From positions 434,001 through 498,000 of the forward strand of contig NZ_NEVM01000001.1 in assembly GCF_002261225.1 (NCBI RefSeq): a stretch of DNA of 64,000 nt, read 5' to 3'. The notes under the pieces were generated by a model. That model was not told where the DNA came from, made no database searches, and saw only the letters and a program-made list of their open reading frames with translations. Position 1 is the stretch's first letter, and every line of letters begins with the position of its first letter. The position numbers were made by a program, and so were the translations under genes. The stretch comes from Bordetella genomosp. 10 (GTDB lineage Bacteria; Pseudomonadota; Gammaproteobacteria; Burkholderiales; Burkholderiaceae_B). Of this stretch, positions 17,588-26,889 are shown piece after piece.

Positions 17588-18574
17588 CTATTCGGGCTGC
17601 ACGCCGGCGGCCGTGGCGGCTTGCCGCCAGCGGGCGATTTCCGCTTGCAGATACGCCGAGAACTGCTCCGGCGTGGACGATTCCAGGGTCACCCCCTGGG
17701 CGGAAAACTGGCGGTCGAGACCTGGATCGCGGGCCGCCTTCGCCAGGGCGGCATTGAAAGCCGTCACCACCTCGCGCGGCGTCGCCGCGGGCAAGAGCAC
17801 GCCGTGCCAGGTCGGCGCGACGAAGCCGGGCATCACGCTGCCGTCCAGCGTGGGCACGCCGGGCAGCGCCGCCAGGGGCTCCTTGCTGGCCAGGGCCAAC
17901 GCTCTTACCCGTCCGTCCTTGATGAAGGGCAAAGACGAATTGACCGCGTCCAGCATGAACTGGGTGCGGCCGCCGATCAGGTCGGTCATGGCGGGCGCCG
18001 TGCCCTTGTACGGCACGTGCACGGCCTGGGCCTGGTTGGCCTGCAGGAACAGCGCCACCACGAGATGCGTGATGTTGCCGACGCCGCCCGTGCCGTAGCT
18101 GAGCTGGTTCGGATGCGATTTCAGGTAGGCGACGAATTCCTGGATCGTCTTGACCGGCAGGTCCCGGTTCACCATGAGCACGGTGGGGATGGTCGCCGCC
18201 AGGCCGACCGGCGCGAAATCCTTGACGGGATCGTAGGGCAGCTTCCGGTACAGCGCTGGACTGATGGCGAAGCCGGAGGAGTGGTAAAGCGCCGTATAGC
18301 CGTCGGGCGCGGCGCGGGCCACGAACTCGCAGGCGATGTTGCCGCTGGCCCCGGTATGATTCTCGACGATGATGGATTGCCCGAGCTGCTGCGACATCTT
18401 CGCCGCCAGCGCCCGCGCCACCACGTCGGTGGGACCGCCGGCCGCATAGGGCAGTATCAGGCGGATGGGCTTGGCGGGCCAGCCCGGAGAGGGGCTGGCG
18501 TGGGCCGCCAGCGGCAGTGCCATGGCCCCGAGCGCGGGCAGGGTCTTCAGGATTCGGCGCCGTTCGTGGTTCAT
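17588..18574 (-). CDS. Bug/TctC-family periplasmic receptor
   Basis: 328 residues. The N-terminus MNHERRRILKTLPALGAMALPLAAHASPSPGW has a basic RRR stretch before a short hydrophobic core, a Tat-like or Sec signal. The mature part begins WPAKPIRLILPYAAGGPTDVVARALAAKMSQQLGQ and carries YKGTAPAMTDLIGGRTQ. It is the second Bug protein in tandem, 71 bases from the one at 16554-17516. The two are clearly diverged from each other, so they may bind different acids of the same pathway. Confidence 0.93.
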   Translation of the reverse strand: MNHERRRILKTLPALGAMALPLAAHASPSPGWPAKPIRLILPYAAGGPTDVVARALAAKMSQQLGQSIIVENHTGASGNIACEFVARAAPDGYTALYHSSGFAISPALYRKLPYDPVKDFAPVGLAATIPTVLMVNRDLPVKTIQEFVAYLKSHPNQLSYGTGGVGNITHLVVALFLQANQAQAVHVPYKGTAPAMTDLIGGRTQFMLDAVNSSLPFIKDGRVRALALASKEPLAALPGVPTLDGSVMPGFVAPTWHGVLLPAATPREVVTAFNAALAKAARDPGLDRQFSAQGVTLESSTPEQFSAYLQAEIARWRQAATAAGVQPE

Positions 18575-18628
18575 TCAGTCTCCTTTATCGTTGTCGTGCC
18601 GTATTCGGACCGGACTCGGCTCGGACGG

Positions 18629-19414
18629 CTATCTGGTCAGGCGTTGCAAGGCGTTGCCGAGCGCGGTTTCATGCTCGGTCGTGTGATGCGACAGGGCCTG
18701 GAAGGCGGCGGACAGCTCCAGCAAGGTGTCTAGGCGCGTGTGCTGCCCCTCGCGCAGCAGGCGCTTCGTCATGCGCAAGGCGGGGCCGGAATTCACGGCG
18801 ATGCGGCGCGCCAGGTCCAGCGCCGCGGGCATCAACTCGTCATCCTTGGCGATCTTCGACACCAGTCCCCATGCCAGCGCCTGCCGGGCATCGATGGGTT
18901 CCCCGGTGAACGACATCTCGCAGGCGCGCGACATGCCCACGGCGCGGGGCAGCAGCCACGCCCCGCCATCTCCCGCCGTGAGCCCCAGCTTGACGAAGCT
19001 CTCGGCGAACACCGCGCGCTCGCCGGCGATGCGGATATCGCACATGCACGCCAGGTCGTTGCCCGCGCCATGGGCCGGCCCGTTCACGGCGGCAATGGTG
19101 GGGACTTCGAGGTTGTACAGCGCCAGCGGAATGCGCTGGATGCCGTCGCGATAGGCATGGCGGCTTTTCACCGGCTCGCCGAGGCCAGAGCCGACCGTGT
19201 CCCGCAAGGTCTTCAGGTTGCCCCCTGACGAGAAGGCCGGTCCGGCGCCCGTCAGGATCACCGCGCGCACCGAGAGATCGGCATTCACGTCTTCGCAGAA
19301 CCCGACGAATGCGCCGGCGACGTCGTCGTCCGACAGGGCGTTGCGCGTCTCCGGGCGATTCATCGTGGCGATGACGACGGCGCCGTCGCGCTCGATCCGC
19401 AGGAAATCACTCAT
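18629..19414 (-). CDS. Enoyl-CoA hydratase/isomerase (crotonase) family protein
   Basis: 261 residues from ATG 19414 (MSDFLRIERDGAVVIATMNRPETRNALSDDD). The oxyanion-hole motif FSSGGNLK and AAVNGPAHGAGNDLACMCDIRIA are present. Of the two crotonase glutamates, the second is retained in CEMSFTGEPIDA. The first position, usually Glu in the PE motif, is Phe here (FAESFVKLGL), so it may isomerise or hydrate by a variant mechanism. It lies 17 bases after the acyl-CoA dehydrogenase and fits the second step of beta-oxidation. Confidence 0.91.
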   Translation of the reverse strand: MSDFLRIERDGAVVIATMNRPETRNALSDDDVAGAFVGFCEDVNADLSVRAVILTGAGPAFSSGGNLKTLRDTVGSGLGEPVKSRHAYRDGIQRIPLALYNLEVPTIAAVNGPAHGAGNDLACMCDIRIAGERAVFAESFVKLGLTAGDGGAWLLPRAVGMSRACEMSFTGEPIDARQALAWGLVSKIAKDDELMPAALDLARRIAVNSGPALRMTKRLLREGQHTRLDTLLELSAAFQALSHHTTEHETALGNALQRLTR

Positions 19415-19431
19415 GTCCGGTTTTCCTCGAT

Positions 19432-20595
19432 TCAGTAGGACTTGGGCAGGCCCAGCACTTTCTCCGCGATGAAGCAGAGGATCAGGTGCGGGCTGATCGG
19501 CGCGATGCGCGGCACGTAGGATTCGCGCAGATAGCGCTCGACGTGATACTCCTTGGCGTAGCCGTAGCCGCCATGCGTCATCACGGCCGTCTGGCAGGCC
19601 TTGTGGCAGGCTTCGGCGGCCAGGTACTTGGCCGCGTTGGCCTGCGCGCCGCAGCTCTTGCCGAGATCGAACAGGCTGGCGGCGTTGAGCACCATCAGGT
19701 TGGCCGCCTCCAGTTCCATCCAGCACTCGGCCAGCGGATGCTGGATGCCCTGGTTCTGGCCGATCTGGCGGTCGAACACCACGCGCTCCTTCGCGTACCG
19801 GGTGGCGCGTTGCAGCGCGACGCGTCCGAGCCCCACGGCCTCGGCGGCCACGAGGATGCGCTCGGCGTTCATGCCATGCAGGATGTAGTGAAAGCCCTTG
19901 CCTTCCTCGTCGATGCGGTCCTCGGCGGGCACCTTCAGGTTGTCGATGAACACCTGGTTGGTGTCGACGGCCTTGCGGCCCATCTTGTCTATCTCGCGCG
20001 TTTCCACATGGCCGCGGTCCAGGTCCGTGTAGAACAGGGTGAGGCCGTCGGTCTTCTTCCCGACCTGGTCGATCGGCGTGGTGCGCGCCAGTATCAGCAT
20101 CTTCTCGACGCTGCTTGCCGTCGAAATGAAGGTCTTGGCGCCATTGAGGACATAGTGGTCGCCTTGGCGGTCGGCGCGCAGCTTCAGCCGCGTGGTGTTC
20201 AGGCCCGCATCGGGTTCGGTCACCGCGAAGCAGGCCCGCTCCTTGCCCGCGATCAGCGGCGGCAGCATGCGGCGTTTCTGCGCCTCCGAGCCGAACGTCA
20301 CCACGGGACTCAGGCCGAAGATATTCATGTGGACCGCCGAGGCGCCGCTCATGCCGGCCCCCGATTCGGCGATGGCCTGCATCATGACCGCCGCCTCGGC
20401 GATGCCCAGGCCCGATCCGCCATATTCCTCCGGAATCGCGATGCCCAGCCAGCCGGCGTCGGCCAATGCCTTGTGGAAGTCGTAAGGGAAGCCGCCGGCG
20501 CTATCCTTCTCCAGCCAGTACTGGGCGTCGAAGCCCTCGCAAATCCTGAGAATGGCGTCCCGGATTTCCTGTAGTTGTGGTGTCAGTTCGAACAT
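19432..20595 (-). CDS. Acyl-CoA dehydrogenase
   Basis: 387 residues, usual length. FAD and substrate motifs AVTEPDAGLNTTRLKLRA and GYGYAKEYHVERYLRES are present. The medium-chain-type catalytic Glu near the C-terminus (YEGT) is replaced (PRIAPIS). As in isovaleryl-CoA dehydrogenase, the base could instead be the Glu in GMNAERILVAAEAVGLGR (inference). It oxidises an acyl-CoA to the 2-enoyl-CoA and passes electrons to ETF. It lies between the CoA-transferase and hydratase genes in one operon. Confidence 0.93.
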   Translation of the reverse strand: MFELTPQLQEIRDAILRICEGFDAQYWLEKDSAGGFPYDFHKALADAGWLGIAIPEEYGGSGLGIAEAAVMMQAIAESGAGMSGASAVHMNIFGLSPVVTFGSEAQKRRMLPPLIAGKERACFAVTEPDAGLNTTRLKLRADRQGDHYVLNGAKTFISTASSVEKMLILARTTPIDQVGKKTDGLTLFYTDLDRGHVETREIDKMGRKAVDTNQVFIDNLKVPAEDRIDEEGKGFHYILHGMNAERILVAAEAVGLGRVALQRATRYAKERVVFDRQIGQNQGIQHPLAECWMELEAANLMVLNAASLFDLGKSCGAQANAAKYLAAEACHKACQTAVMTHGGYGYAKEYHVERYLRESYVPRIAPISPHLILCFIAEKVLGLPKSY

Positions 20596-20649
20596 CTCTT
20601 TTCTGTCTCCCGGAGTGGCCTTGCGCGGCGCCGCGTGTCCCGGCTGGCG

Positions 20650-21858
20650 TCAGCCAGGCTTGTCGAGCACCGTCACGCCCTGTTCCACCAGCGCGGCGAT
20701 CTCCTCTTCGCCATAGCCGGCTTCGCGCAGGACCTGGTCGCTGTGCTGGCCGAAGCGCGGCGCATGGCTCCTGAACGCCGGCTGGGTGCGCGACCACGTC
20801 GATCCCACGGCCATCTGGCGCACCCTGCCTTCGCTCGGATGGTCGACCTCCTGGAAGAAGCCCACCGCGTTCAGGTGCGGGTCCTCGATCAGCGATTCCA
20901 TCGTGTTCATCGGCATGACGGGAATGTCGGCCTCTTCGAGCAGGACCAGCCATTCGGCCGTCGTGCGCGTGGCCATCACCTCGGCCACCATCCGGTACAG
21001 CTCGCGGATGTTCTCGGTGCGCTTGCTTATGGTCGAGAAGCGCGGGTCCTGCTCCATCAGTTCCGGCCGACCGATCAAGGTAAAGAAGGTCTTCCACTGC
21101 TTGTCGTTGTAGACGAGCACGCAGACGTGGCCGTCGCGGGTCCGGTAGGGCTTGCGGAATTCGTTGAGCAGGCGGCTGTAGCCGGGCGGGGAGAGGGGCG
21201 GTTCGAAGGTGTAGCCCATCATGTGGTCGCTCAGCACGAAGGCGGCCATGGTTTCGAACATCGGGATGTCGATGCGCTGGCCCTCGCCGGTGCGCTCGCG
21301 GTGAAACAGGGCGGCCGACACCGCGTTGGCGACGTTCAGGCCCATGATGCGGTCGACCATGGCCAGCGGCGCGTAGCGCGGCACGTCCGAGCCGGCCCGC
21401 ATCGTCAGGGCCGGGATGCCGACGGCCCCCTGGATCAGGTCGTCGTAGGCCGGCTTGGACGCGTAGGGCCCGGTCTGCCCGTAGCCGTAGGCGCCGACAT
21501 AGACGATGCCCGGATTGACCGCGGCCAGCGTTTCGTAGTCCAGGCCCAGGCGCGCCATCGCCTGCGGGCGGACGTTGTAGATGAAGACGTCGGCCGACTC
21601 CACCAGCTTGAGCAGGGCCGTCTTGCCCTCGGGATGCTTCAGGTCGAGCACGATGTCGCGCTTGTTGCGATTGCAGTGGAGGAAAAGCCCCGACATGCCC
21701 TCGTGGCGGGCCGGTCCGATGGAACGGACGTTGTCCCCGGCCGGGGGTTCGACCTTGATGACATCCGCGCCCAGGTCACCCAGGATCTGGGTGGCGTAGG
21801 GTCCCATCAGCACCGTCGTCATGTCGACAATGCGAACCCCGGTTAGCGGTCCGCTCAT
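20650..21858 (-). CDS. CaiB/BaiF-family CoA-transferase
   Basis: 402 residues from ATG 21858 (MSGPLTGVRIVDMTTVLMGPYATQILGDLGADVIKVEPPAGDNVRSIGP). RNKRDIVLDLKHPEGK, YNVRPQAMARLGLDYE and YGQTGPYASKPAYDDLIQGAVGI are classic type III CoA-transferase motifs, with Asp in the AYDD segment at the catalytic position. As first gene of the minus-strand operon it probably activates the free acid with CoA before dehydrogenation. The long frame continuing upstream overlaps an unrelated ABC gene and is not real. Confidence 0.93.
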   Translation of the reverse strand: MSGPLTGVRIVDMTTVLMGPYATQILGDLGADVIKVEPPAGDNVRSIGPARHEGMSGLFLHCNRNKRDIVLDLKHPEGKTALLKLVESADVFIYNVRPQAMARLGLDYETLAAVNPGIVYVGAYGYGQTGPYASKPAYDDLIQGAVGIPALTMRAGSDVPRYAPLAMVDRIMGLNVANAVSAALFHRERTGEGQRIDIPMFETMAAFVLSDHMMGYTFEPPLSPPGYSRLLNEFRKPYRTRDGHVCVLVYNDKQWKTFFTLIGRPELMEQDPRFSTISKRTENIRELYRMVAEVMATRTTAEWLVLLEEADIPVMPMNTMESLIEDPHLNAVGFFQEVDHPSEGRVRQMAVGSTWSRTQPAFRSHAPRFGQHSDQVLREAGYGEEEIAALVEQGVTVLDKPG

Positions 21859-21886
21859 TGGACTGCCCTTCTGTCGCTGCGCGGCC

Positions 21887-21903
21887 TCCTCCCCAAGGGA
21901 GGA
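21887..21903 (-). other. Small hairpin in the leader of the CoA-transferase operon
   Basis: TCCTCCC and GGGAGGA form a perfect 7-base stem with a 3-base loop, 29 bases upstream of the CoA-transferase start. On the minus strand it would sit in the 5' leader and could influence ribosome loading. No further support. Confidence 0.3.
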
Positions 21904-22061
21904 TTCGCGTTTGGGGCGGCCCGGCACGTGCATGCAATCACCTCGATGTGTCCCCGATCGAACGAGGACCCATGCTACGGATTGCCGAAACGCCTGGATA
22001 ATACTTTGTGCATGTTGCGCGATATGCGCCGTGTATCGCGCGGGACGGGCCCGCCCCGGCG

Positions 22062-23906
22062 TTACTCCTCCTGCGCCAGGAAGCCGCCGCTCTGATGGCG
22101 CCACAGGCGCGCGTAGACGCCGTTCATGGCCAACAGCGCCGCGTGGTTGCCTTCCTCGATGACGCGGCCCTCGTCCATGACGATGAGCCGGTCCATGGCG
22201 GCGATGGTGGAGAGTCGGTGGGCGATGGCGATCACGGTCTTTCCTTCCATGACCTCGTTGAGGCTTTCCTGGATGGCCGCCTCGACCTCGGAATCCAGGG
22301 CGCTGGTGGCCTCGTCCAGAAGCAGGATGGGCGCGTTCTTCAGCATGACGCGCGCAATGGCGATCCGCTGGCGCTGGCCGCCCGAGAGCTTGATGCCGCG
22401 TTCTCCTACCAGGGTGTCGTAGCCCCGGTTGCCGTGCTGGTCGCTCAGTTGCCGGATGAAATCGTCGGCTTGCGCGCGGACGGCCGCGGCCCGGATGTCG
22501 GCGTCGCTGGCATCGGGGCGTCCGTAGGCGATGTTGTCGCGGATCGAGCGGTGCAGCAGCGAGGTGTCCTGGGTGACCATGCCGATGGCGCCGCGCAGGC
22601 TGTCCTGCGTCACCAGGGCGATATCCTGCCCGTCGATGCGGATCTGGCCGCTGTCCAGGTCGTGGAAACGCAGCAGCAGGTTGATGAGCGTGGACTTGCC
22701 GGCGCCGGAGCGGCCGACCAGGCCGATCTTCTCGCCGGGCCGCACGGTCAGGCTCAGTCCGTCCAGCACCTGGCGTTCGCCGCCGTAGTTGAAGGACACC
22801 CGGTCGAATTCGACCTCGCCGCGCGTGACCGCCAGGGGAAGCGCGCCGGGGACGTCCTGCACCTTGGGGACATGGGTAAGCGTGGCGATGCCGTCCTGCA
22901 CGGTGCCGATGTTCTCGAACAGCGAGGCCATCTGCCACATGATCCAGTGCGACATGCCGTTGACCCGCAGCGCCATGGCCGTGACGGCGGCCACGGCGCC
23001 GACGCCGACCTCGCCGCCATGCCACAGCCACAGGGCATAGCCGCCCGCCGAGAAGATCAGCGCCGCCACCAGGGCCTGGTTGACGATCTCGAATTGGCTG
23101 ACCAGGCGCATCTGGCGATAGCCCGTTTCCTTGAAGTCCTCCATCGCGGCCCGGGCGAACCTGGCTTCGCGCCTGGTATGGGAAAACAGCTTGACGGTGG
23201 TGATGTTGGCGTAGGCGTCGGTCACCCGGCCGGTCATCGAGGAACGGGCATGGGCTTGTTCCTGCCCGACCTTGCCCAGGCGCGGCACGAAATACCGCAT
23301 GGCCAGCGCGTACAGCGCTATCCAGCCGATGAAGGGCAGCGTCAGCCGCCGGTCGAAGCCGCCCGCCAGGGCGATGATGGTGAAGAAGTAGACGCCGATG
23401 CCGAGCACGATTTCGCTGAAGGTCAGCAGCACGTCGCGCACCGCCAGCGCGGTCTGCATGACCTTGGTGGTGACGCGGCCGGCGAACTCGTCGGAGAAGA
23501 AGGACAGGCTTTGCCGCAGCATCAACCGGTGGAAATCCCAGCGCAGCCGCAGCGGCAGGTTGATGGCCAGTATCTGGTGCTGCGCCATGGTGCGCAAGGC
23601 CACCAGTCCTATGCTGACGAACAGCACGATGGCGATGCCCCACAACACCTGCTGCACATGCGGCGACGCGGGTTCGCCGATATGCCATGTCGACAGCAGG
23701 TCCACCACCTGTCCCAGAAATGCGAAGAGCCAGGCTTCGTAGATCGACACCGTCGCGCTGAGGACGGACAGCATGGCGATGTAGCGGCGCGAACCGCGCG
23801 TGCAGGCCCATAGGAATGGGAATACCCCTTTCGGCGGCAGCGGCGCGTCTTCGGGGGGAAAGGGATCGAGTAAACCTTCAAACCTGCGAAACAAGCTGGA
23901 CTCCAC
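22062..23906 (-). CDS. ABC exporter, fused membrane and ATPase domains (MsbA/multidrug type)
   Basis: 614 residues. About six membrane helices lie in residues 40-330. The ATPase domain from about 360 has Walker A GRSGAGKST, Q-loop GMVTQDTSLLHRSI, signature IKLSGGQRQRIAIAR, Walker B ILLLDEATSALD and the switch HRLST. It works as a homo- or heterodimer exporting lipids or drugs across the inner membrane. It is a lone gene with about 200 bases to the CoA-transferase downstream, so it is probably transcribed separately. No substrate can be read. Confidence 0.93.
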   Translation of the reverse strand: MESSLFRRFEGLLDPFPPEDAPLPPKGVFPFLWACTRGSRRYIAMLSVLSATVSIYEAWLFAFLGQVVDLLSTWHIGEPASPHVQQVLWGIAIVLFVSIGLVALRTMAQHQILAINLPLRLRWDFHRLMLRQSLSFFSDEFAGRVTTKVMQTALAVRDVLLTFSEIVLGIGVYFFTIIALAGGFDRRLTLPFIGWIALYALAMRYFVPRLGKVGQEQAHARSSMTGRVTDAYANITTVKLFSHTRREARFARAAMEDFKETGYRQMRLVSQFEIVNQALVAALIFSAGGYALWLWHGGEVGVGAVAAVTAMALRVNGMSHWIMWQMASLFENIGTVQDGIATLTHVPKVQDVPGALPLAVTRGEVEFDRVSFNYGGERQVLDGLSLTVRPGEKIGLVGRSGAGKSTLINLLLRFHDLDSGQIRIDGQDIALVTQDSLRGAIGMVTQDTSLLHRSIRDNIAYGRPDASDADIRAAAVRAQADDFIRQLSDQHGNRGYDTLVGERGIKLSGGQRQRIAIARVMLKNAPILLLDEATSALDSEVEAAIQESLNEVMEGKTVIAIAHRLSTIAAMDRLIVMDEGRVIEEGNHAALLAMNGVYARLWRHQSGGFLAQEE

Positions 23907-23977
23907 GACTGGATTCGACGCCCCCGGGGCCTATGTGCCTGGCAAGGCATGCGGCTTCAGGGGTGTTGGAACGAAGG

Positions 23978-24190
23978 CTATTGCTGGCGCCGCAGTTTCG
24001 CGGCCTCGGCGGCGTTCAGGCGCTGGGCCTCGTCCCGGGCGTAATCCGCTTCCCCAGGCTCGTAGGGGCCGTCATACGAGCAACTATTCCACCAATGGCA
24101 GGAACTGCTGCGCTTGGGTTCGTCCGGGCGCGACGCGCAGGCGGAGAGCAGGATGAGGAAGCAGGAGGCGAGCAGGAGTCGATTGAGCAT
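23978..24190 (-). CDS. Small lipoprotein with C...SC-Y-G-YE-GE-DYA motif
   Basis: 70 residues from ATG 24190 (MLNRLLLASCFLILLSAC). The lipobox is LSAC with Cys18 as the lipidated residue. The mature peptide is only 53 residues: a short spacer, two Cys (CHWWNSC), then SYDGPYEPGEADYARDEAQRLNAAEAAKL, probably an amphipathic helix. It resembles the lipoprotein at 41104-41373, which shares the two Cys and the helix motif. Function unknown. It is probably anchored in the inner or outer membrane facing the periplasm. Residues after Cys18 (ASR) do not show the Asp retention signal, so the outer membrane is more likely. Confidence 0.75.
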   Translation of the reverse strand: MLNRLLLASCFLILLSACASRPDEPKRSSSCHWWNSCSYDGPYEPGEADYARDEAQRLNAAEAAKLRRQQ

Positions 24191-24276
24191 GTGGCGAATT
24201 CCTTCGGCCCGTGGCGGGCCATGACCCCCCAAGCTTCTCAGTAATCGCGCCGGCGGTCAACGCGCTCCCCGGCCGG

Positions 24277-25155
24277 CTACCGGCTCGCCTGGCTGTGATG
24301 GTCCTTGAGTATCTCCAGGAACAGATCCAGGGCGCGCGTGCGTGGACGCGAGACTTCCGTGATGGCGCTGATCGTGTTGTCGTACGTGGGGCCGGACGGC
24401 ACCTCGACCAGCCCGCGCCGCTTGCCGAAGGATGCGGCGTAATACTGCGGCAGCAGTCCCACGTATTTCCCCGAAAGCACCAGCATGGCGACGGCCTCCA
24501 GTCCCGAGGCCGTCGGCCCCCGCGAACGGCCCAGCGTTTTCAATGCCTCCAGCACGAAGGGCTGCGAGCGGTAGACGATGGGCAGCGACCCGGCCTCGCG
24601 TTTCCTGTCTCGCGCCACATAGAGGCGATGGCGTTCGACGAACAGTTTTTGATAGTCGAAGCCGGGCTCGCGGCGATACATGCCGCGAATCGCCACCTGC
24701 ACGCGCCGCTCGCGCAGCGCGAGATCGAGCTCGTTGAACGTCATCACGGAAAGCTCGACGACGACCTCCGGCGCCTGCGCGTTGAATGCCGCCAGGGCCT
24801 CGGGCAGGCGGCAGCCGACGTCGCTGACGATGTGTTCGACCATGCCGATGGCGAGCGTCCCCGACAACACGCCGCGCACCGCGTCGATTTCCGGCCGGAT
24901 CCGTTCCAGCGACTTGAGCGCTTCGCGGGCGAAGTCCAATGCCACCTTGCCGGCGTGGGTCAGCACGAAACCGGCGGGGCCGCGTTCGCACAGCCTGGCC
25001 CCCAGGGTTTCCTCGACCTCGCGGATGTGGCGGCTGATCGATGCCTTCGACATGTTGAGCTGGCTTTCCGCCGCGGCAAATCCGTTGGCTTGGGCGACCG
25101 CGCAGAAAATGCGCAGGGATCGCAGGGAACGTTCGTCGAAAGCGGGGCGCGACAT
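24277..25155 (-). CDS. LysR-family transcriptional regulator
   Basis: 292 residues. The HTH domain (9-68) reads LRSLRIFCAVAQANGFAAAESQLNMSKASISRHIREVEETLGARLCERG, and an effector domain follows. It is divergent from the ABC/ureohydrolase operon starting at 25345 with a 189-base AT-rich gap. It is therefore the probable regulator of that operon, responding to the transported compound or a breakdown product (inference). Confidence 0.92.
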   Translation of the reverse strand: MSRPAFDERSLRSLRIFCAVAQANGFAAAESQLNMSKASISRHIREVEETLGARLCERGPAGFVLTHAGKVALDFAREALKSLERIRPEIDAVRGVLSGTLAIGMVEHIVSDVGCRLPEALAAFNAQAPEVVVELSVMTFNELDLALRERRVQVAIRGMYRREPGFDYQKLFVERHRLYVARDRKREAGSLPIVYRSQPFVLEALKTLGRSRGPTASGLEAVAMLVLSGKYVGLLPQYYAASFGKRRGLVEVPSGPTYDNTISAITEVSRPRTRALDLFLEILKDHHSQASR

Positions 25156-25344
25156 GGCGATGATGAGTCCCGGAAAGGGTGGGCCGGAGAGCCGGAAAAG
25201 GTTTCATTTTCTGGAACCATACCAATAAAAAAATTATTTTTCCTCCCCTTTTCGTTGGGATAAAGTCCCTCCCAAGGTTGCTCCAAGGCATGGCCGGCCG
25301 ATCGACCTTGAAACTTAAAAAATACTAAATCCAAGAGGGAAATC
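25156..25344. promoter_or_regulatory. AT-rich divergent promoter region
   Basis: Between the LysR gene and the ABC receptor gene. It includes a long A/T run (about 25226-25242) and an AGAGGG ribosome site at 25333-25338, seven bases before ATG 25345. GGTT and AACC about 11 bases apart near 25199-25217 form a loose T-N11-A-like site of the kind LysR proteins use. No clear -35/-10 pair is forced by the sequence. Confidence 0.4.
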
Positions 25345-26196
25345 ATGAAAATGCAGTCTCGCCGGACATTCATGAAGACGGCGCTCGCCTCGGGCGCGGT
25401 CATGGCCTTGCCGGGCCTGGCGCTCGCCGAAGGCGGCACGCTGGCCGATATCAAGAAGCGGGGCAAGCTGACGGTCGGCACGGAAGCGGCCTACGAGCCG
25501 TTCGAGTTCGTCGAGAATGGCCAGGTCGTCGGCTACGGCCACGACATACTGGAATTGATGGCCCAAAAGCTGGGCGTGAAACTGGAGCAGATGAACCTGC
25601 CGTTCCAGGGCTTGCTGCCCGGATTGATGTCGCACAAGTTCGATTTCGTGGCGACCAGCGTGGGCATCACGCCGGAGCGCGCCAAGCGTTTCGCCTTCAG
25701 CGAGCCGGTGGGCGTCGTGCGCTCGGTGCTGATGGTCCGCGCGGGCGACACGTCGATCAAGAAGGACCTCGACATCAGCGGCAAGATCATAGGCACGCAG
25801 ATGGGCTCGTCGTCGCAGCCCGTCGCGGACGAGTTCGAAAAGGAACTCAAGGAAAAGACGGGCAAGGGCTACGCCGACACCAAGCTCTTCCAGGCCTATC
25901 CCGACGTTTCGAACGCGCTGGCCAACAACACCATAGACGTGGCCTTGATGCCCTCGAATATCGCCGCGGTGCAGATGCGGAAACAAGCCGGCGTCTTCCG
26001 TATCGTCGGCGAGATCGGCCAGCCCAAGCTCCTGGCCTGGGCCGCCAATCCCAAGGACCTGGAGATCCGCCAATTCATCAACAGTTCGCTCGACGAGTTT
26101 CGGTCGTCGGGGAAACTGGCCGAGTTGCAGAAGAAGTGGTTCGGCGGCCCGATGGAGACGCCCCGCGCGGACTATCTGCCCAGCGGCGCCATCTGA
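25345..26196 (+). CDS. Polar amino-acid ABC transporter periplasmic receptor
   Basis: 283 residues with an N-terminal export signal (MKMQSRRTFMKTALASGAVMALPGLALAE). The SRRTFMK stretch is a twin-arginine-type motif, so Tat export is likely. The mature part (KRGKLTVGTEAAYEPFEFVENGQVVGYGHDILELMAQKLGVKLE) is the family 3 amino-acid binding fold, with LMSHKFDFVATSVGITPERAKRFAFSEPV. It captures an amino acid or guanidino compound for the two permeases that follow. Strong ribosome site AGAGGG. Confidence 0.93.
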   Translation: MKMQSRRTFMKTALASGAVMALPGLALAEGGTLADIKKRGKLTVGTEAAYEPFEFVENGQVVGYGHDILELMAQKLGVKLEQMNLPFQGLLPGLMSHKFDFVATSVGITPERAKRFAFSEPVGVVRSVLMVRAGDTSIKKDLDISGKIIGTQMGSSSQPVADEFEKELKEKTGKGYADTKLFQAYPDVSNALANNTIDVALMPSNIAAVQMRKQAGVFRIVGEIGQPKLLAWAANPKDLEIRQFINSSLDEFRSSGKLAELQKKWFGGPMETPRADYLPSGAI

Positions 26197-26208
26197 CGGC
26201 GCCCGGTC

Positions 26209-26889
26209 ATGTCGAATTGGCTCGGTTCGAGCGGCGTGATCGCGCCGTTTCTCGAGGGTGTCGCCTCGGGAACGGCCGTCACCCTGGCTACTTCCGCCGT
26301 GGCGTTCATTATCGGCCTGGGGCTGGGCATCGTGTTGCTGCTCGCCCGCATCTCGCCGATCGCGCCGCTGCGCGGTTTGGTGATGCTGTGGGTCAGCCTG
26401 ATTCGCGGCACGCCGGCGCTGGTGCACATGCTGATCGCGTACTACATGGTGCCCGCATTGCTGGATATCTCGATTTCTCCCATCTCCGCCGGGATCGCGG
26501 CGCTGGCCTGTAACACCAGCGCCTACATCGTGGAGATCCTGCGCGGCGCGCTGGGGACGATTTCCCGGGGGCAGCGTTTCGCGGGCTACGCGATGGGCAT
26601 GCGGGTGCCGCAGGTGTGGCGGCATGTGCTGCTGCCGCAGATGATCTACCGCTCCATTCCGCCGCTCACCAGCGAATTCACCATCCTGCTCAAGGCGTCG
26701 TCGTTGATGTCGATCATCGCCGTCCCGGAACTGGCGACGGTCGCGCGCAACGCGACGCTGCAGACGGACCTGCCGCTACAGGTATTTGCCGTGACGGCGG
26801 TGGTGTACTTCCTGATTCTCTTTTCCATATCGGCCTTGTCGCGCCTGTGCGAACGGCGGGTGTCGAGGATGCTGCCCCATGGCCATTGA
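26209..26889 (+). CDS. Polar amino-acid ABC transporter permease
   Basis: 226 residues, about five membrane helices. N-terminal HisM/GlnP signature: ASGTAVTLATSAVAFIIGLGLG, then SLIRGTPALVHMLIAYYMV and NTSAYIVEILRGALGTISRGQRFAGYAMGMRVPQ. The last of these includes the ATPase-contacting EAA loop. It starts 12 bases after the receptor stop and overlaps the next permease by 11 bases. Confidence 0.92.
   Translation: MSNWLGSSGVIAPFLEGVASGTAVTLATSAVAFIIGLGLGIVLLLARISPIAPLRGLVMLWVSLIRGTPALVHMLIAYYMVPALLDISISPISAGIAALACNTSAYIVEILRGALGTISRGQRFAGYAMGMRVPQVWRHVLLPQMIYRSIPPLTSEFTILLKASSLMSIIAVPELATVARNATLQTDLPLQVFAVTAVVYFLILFSISALSRLCERRVSRMLPHGH

Noticed and set aside
20650..23811. A 1053-residue open frame spanning the CoA-transferase and the ABC exporter region
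   Set aside because: Its N-terminal two thirds is an Arg/Gly-rich antisense-type translation of the exporter gene. Only the part from 21858 resembles a protein family.
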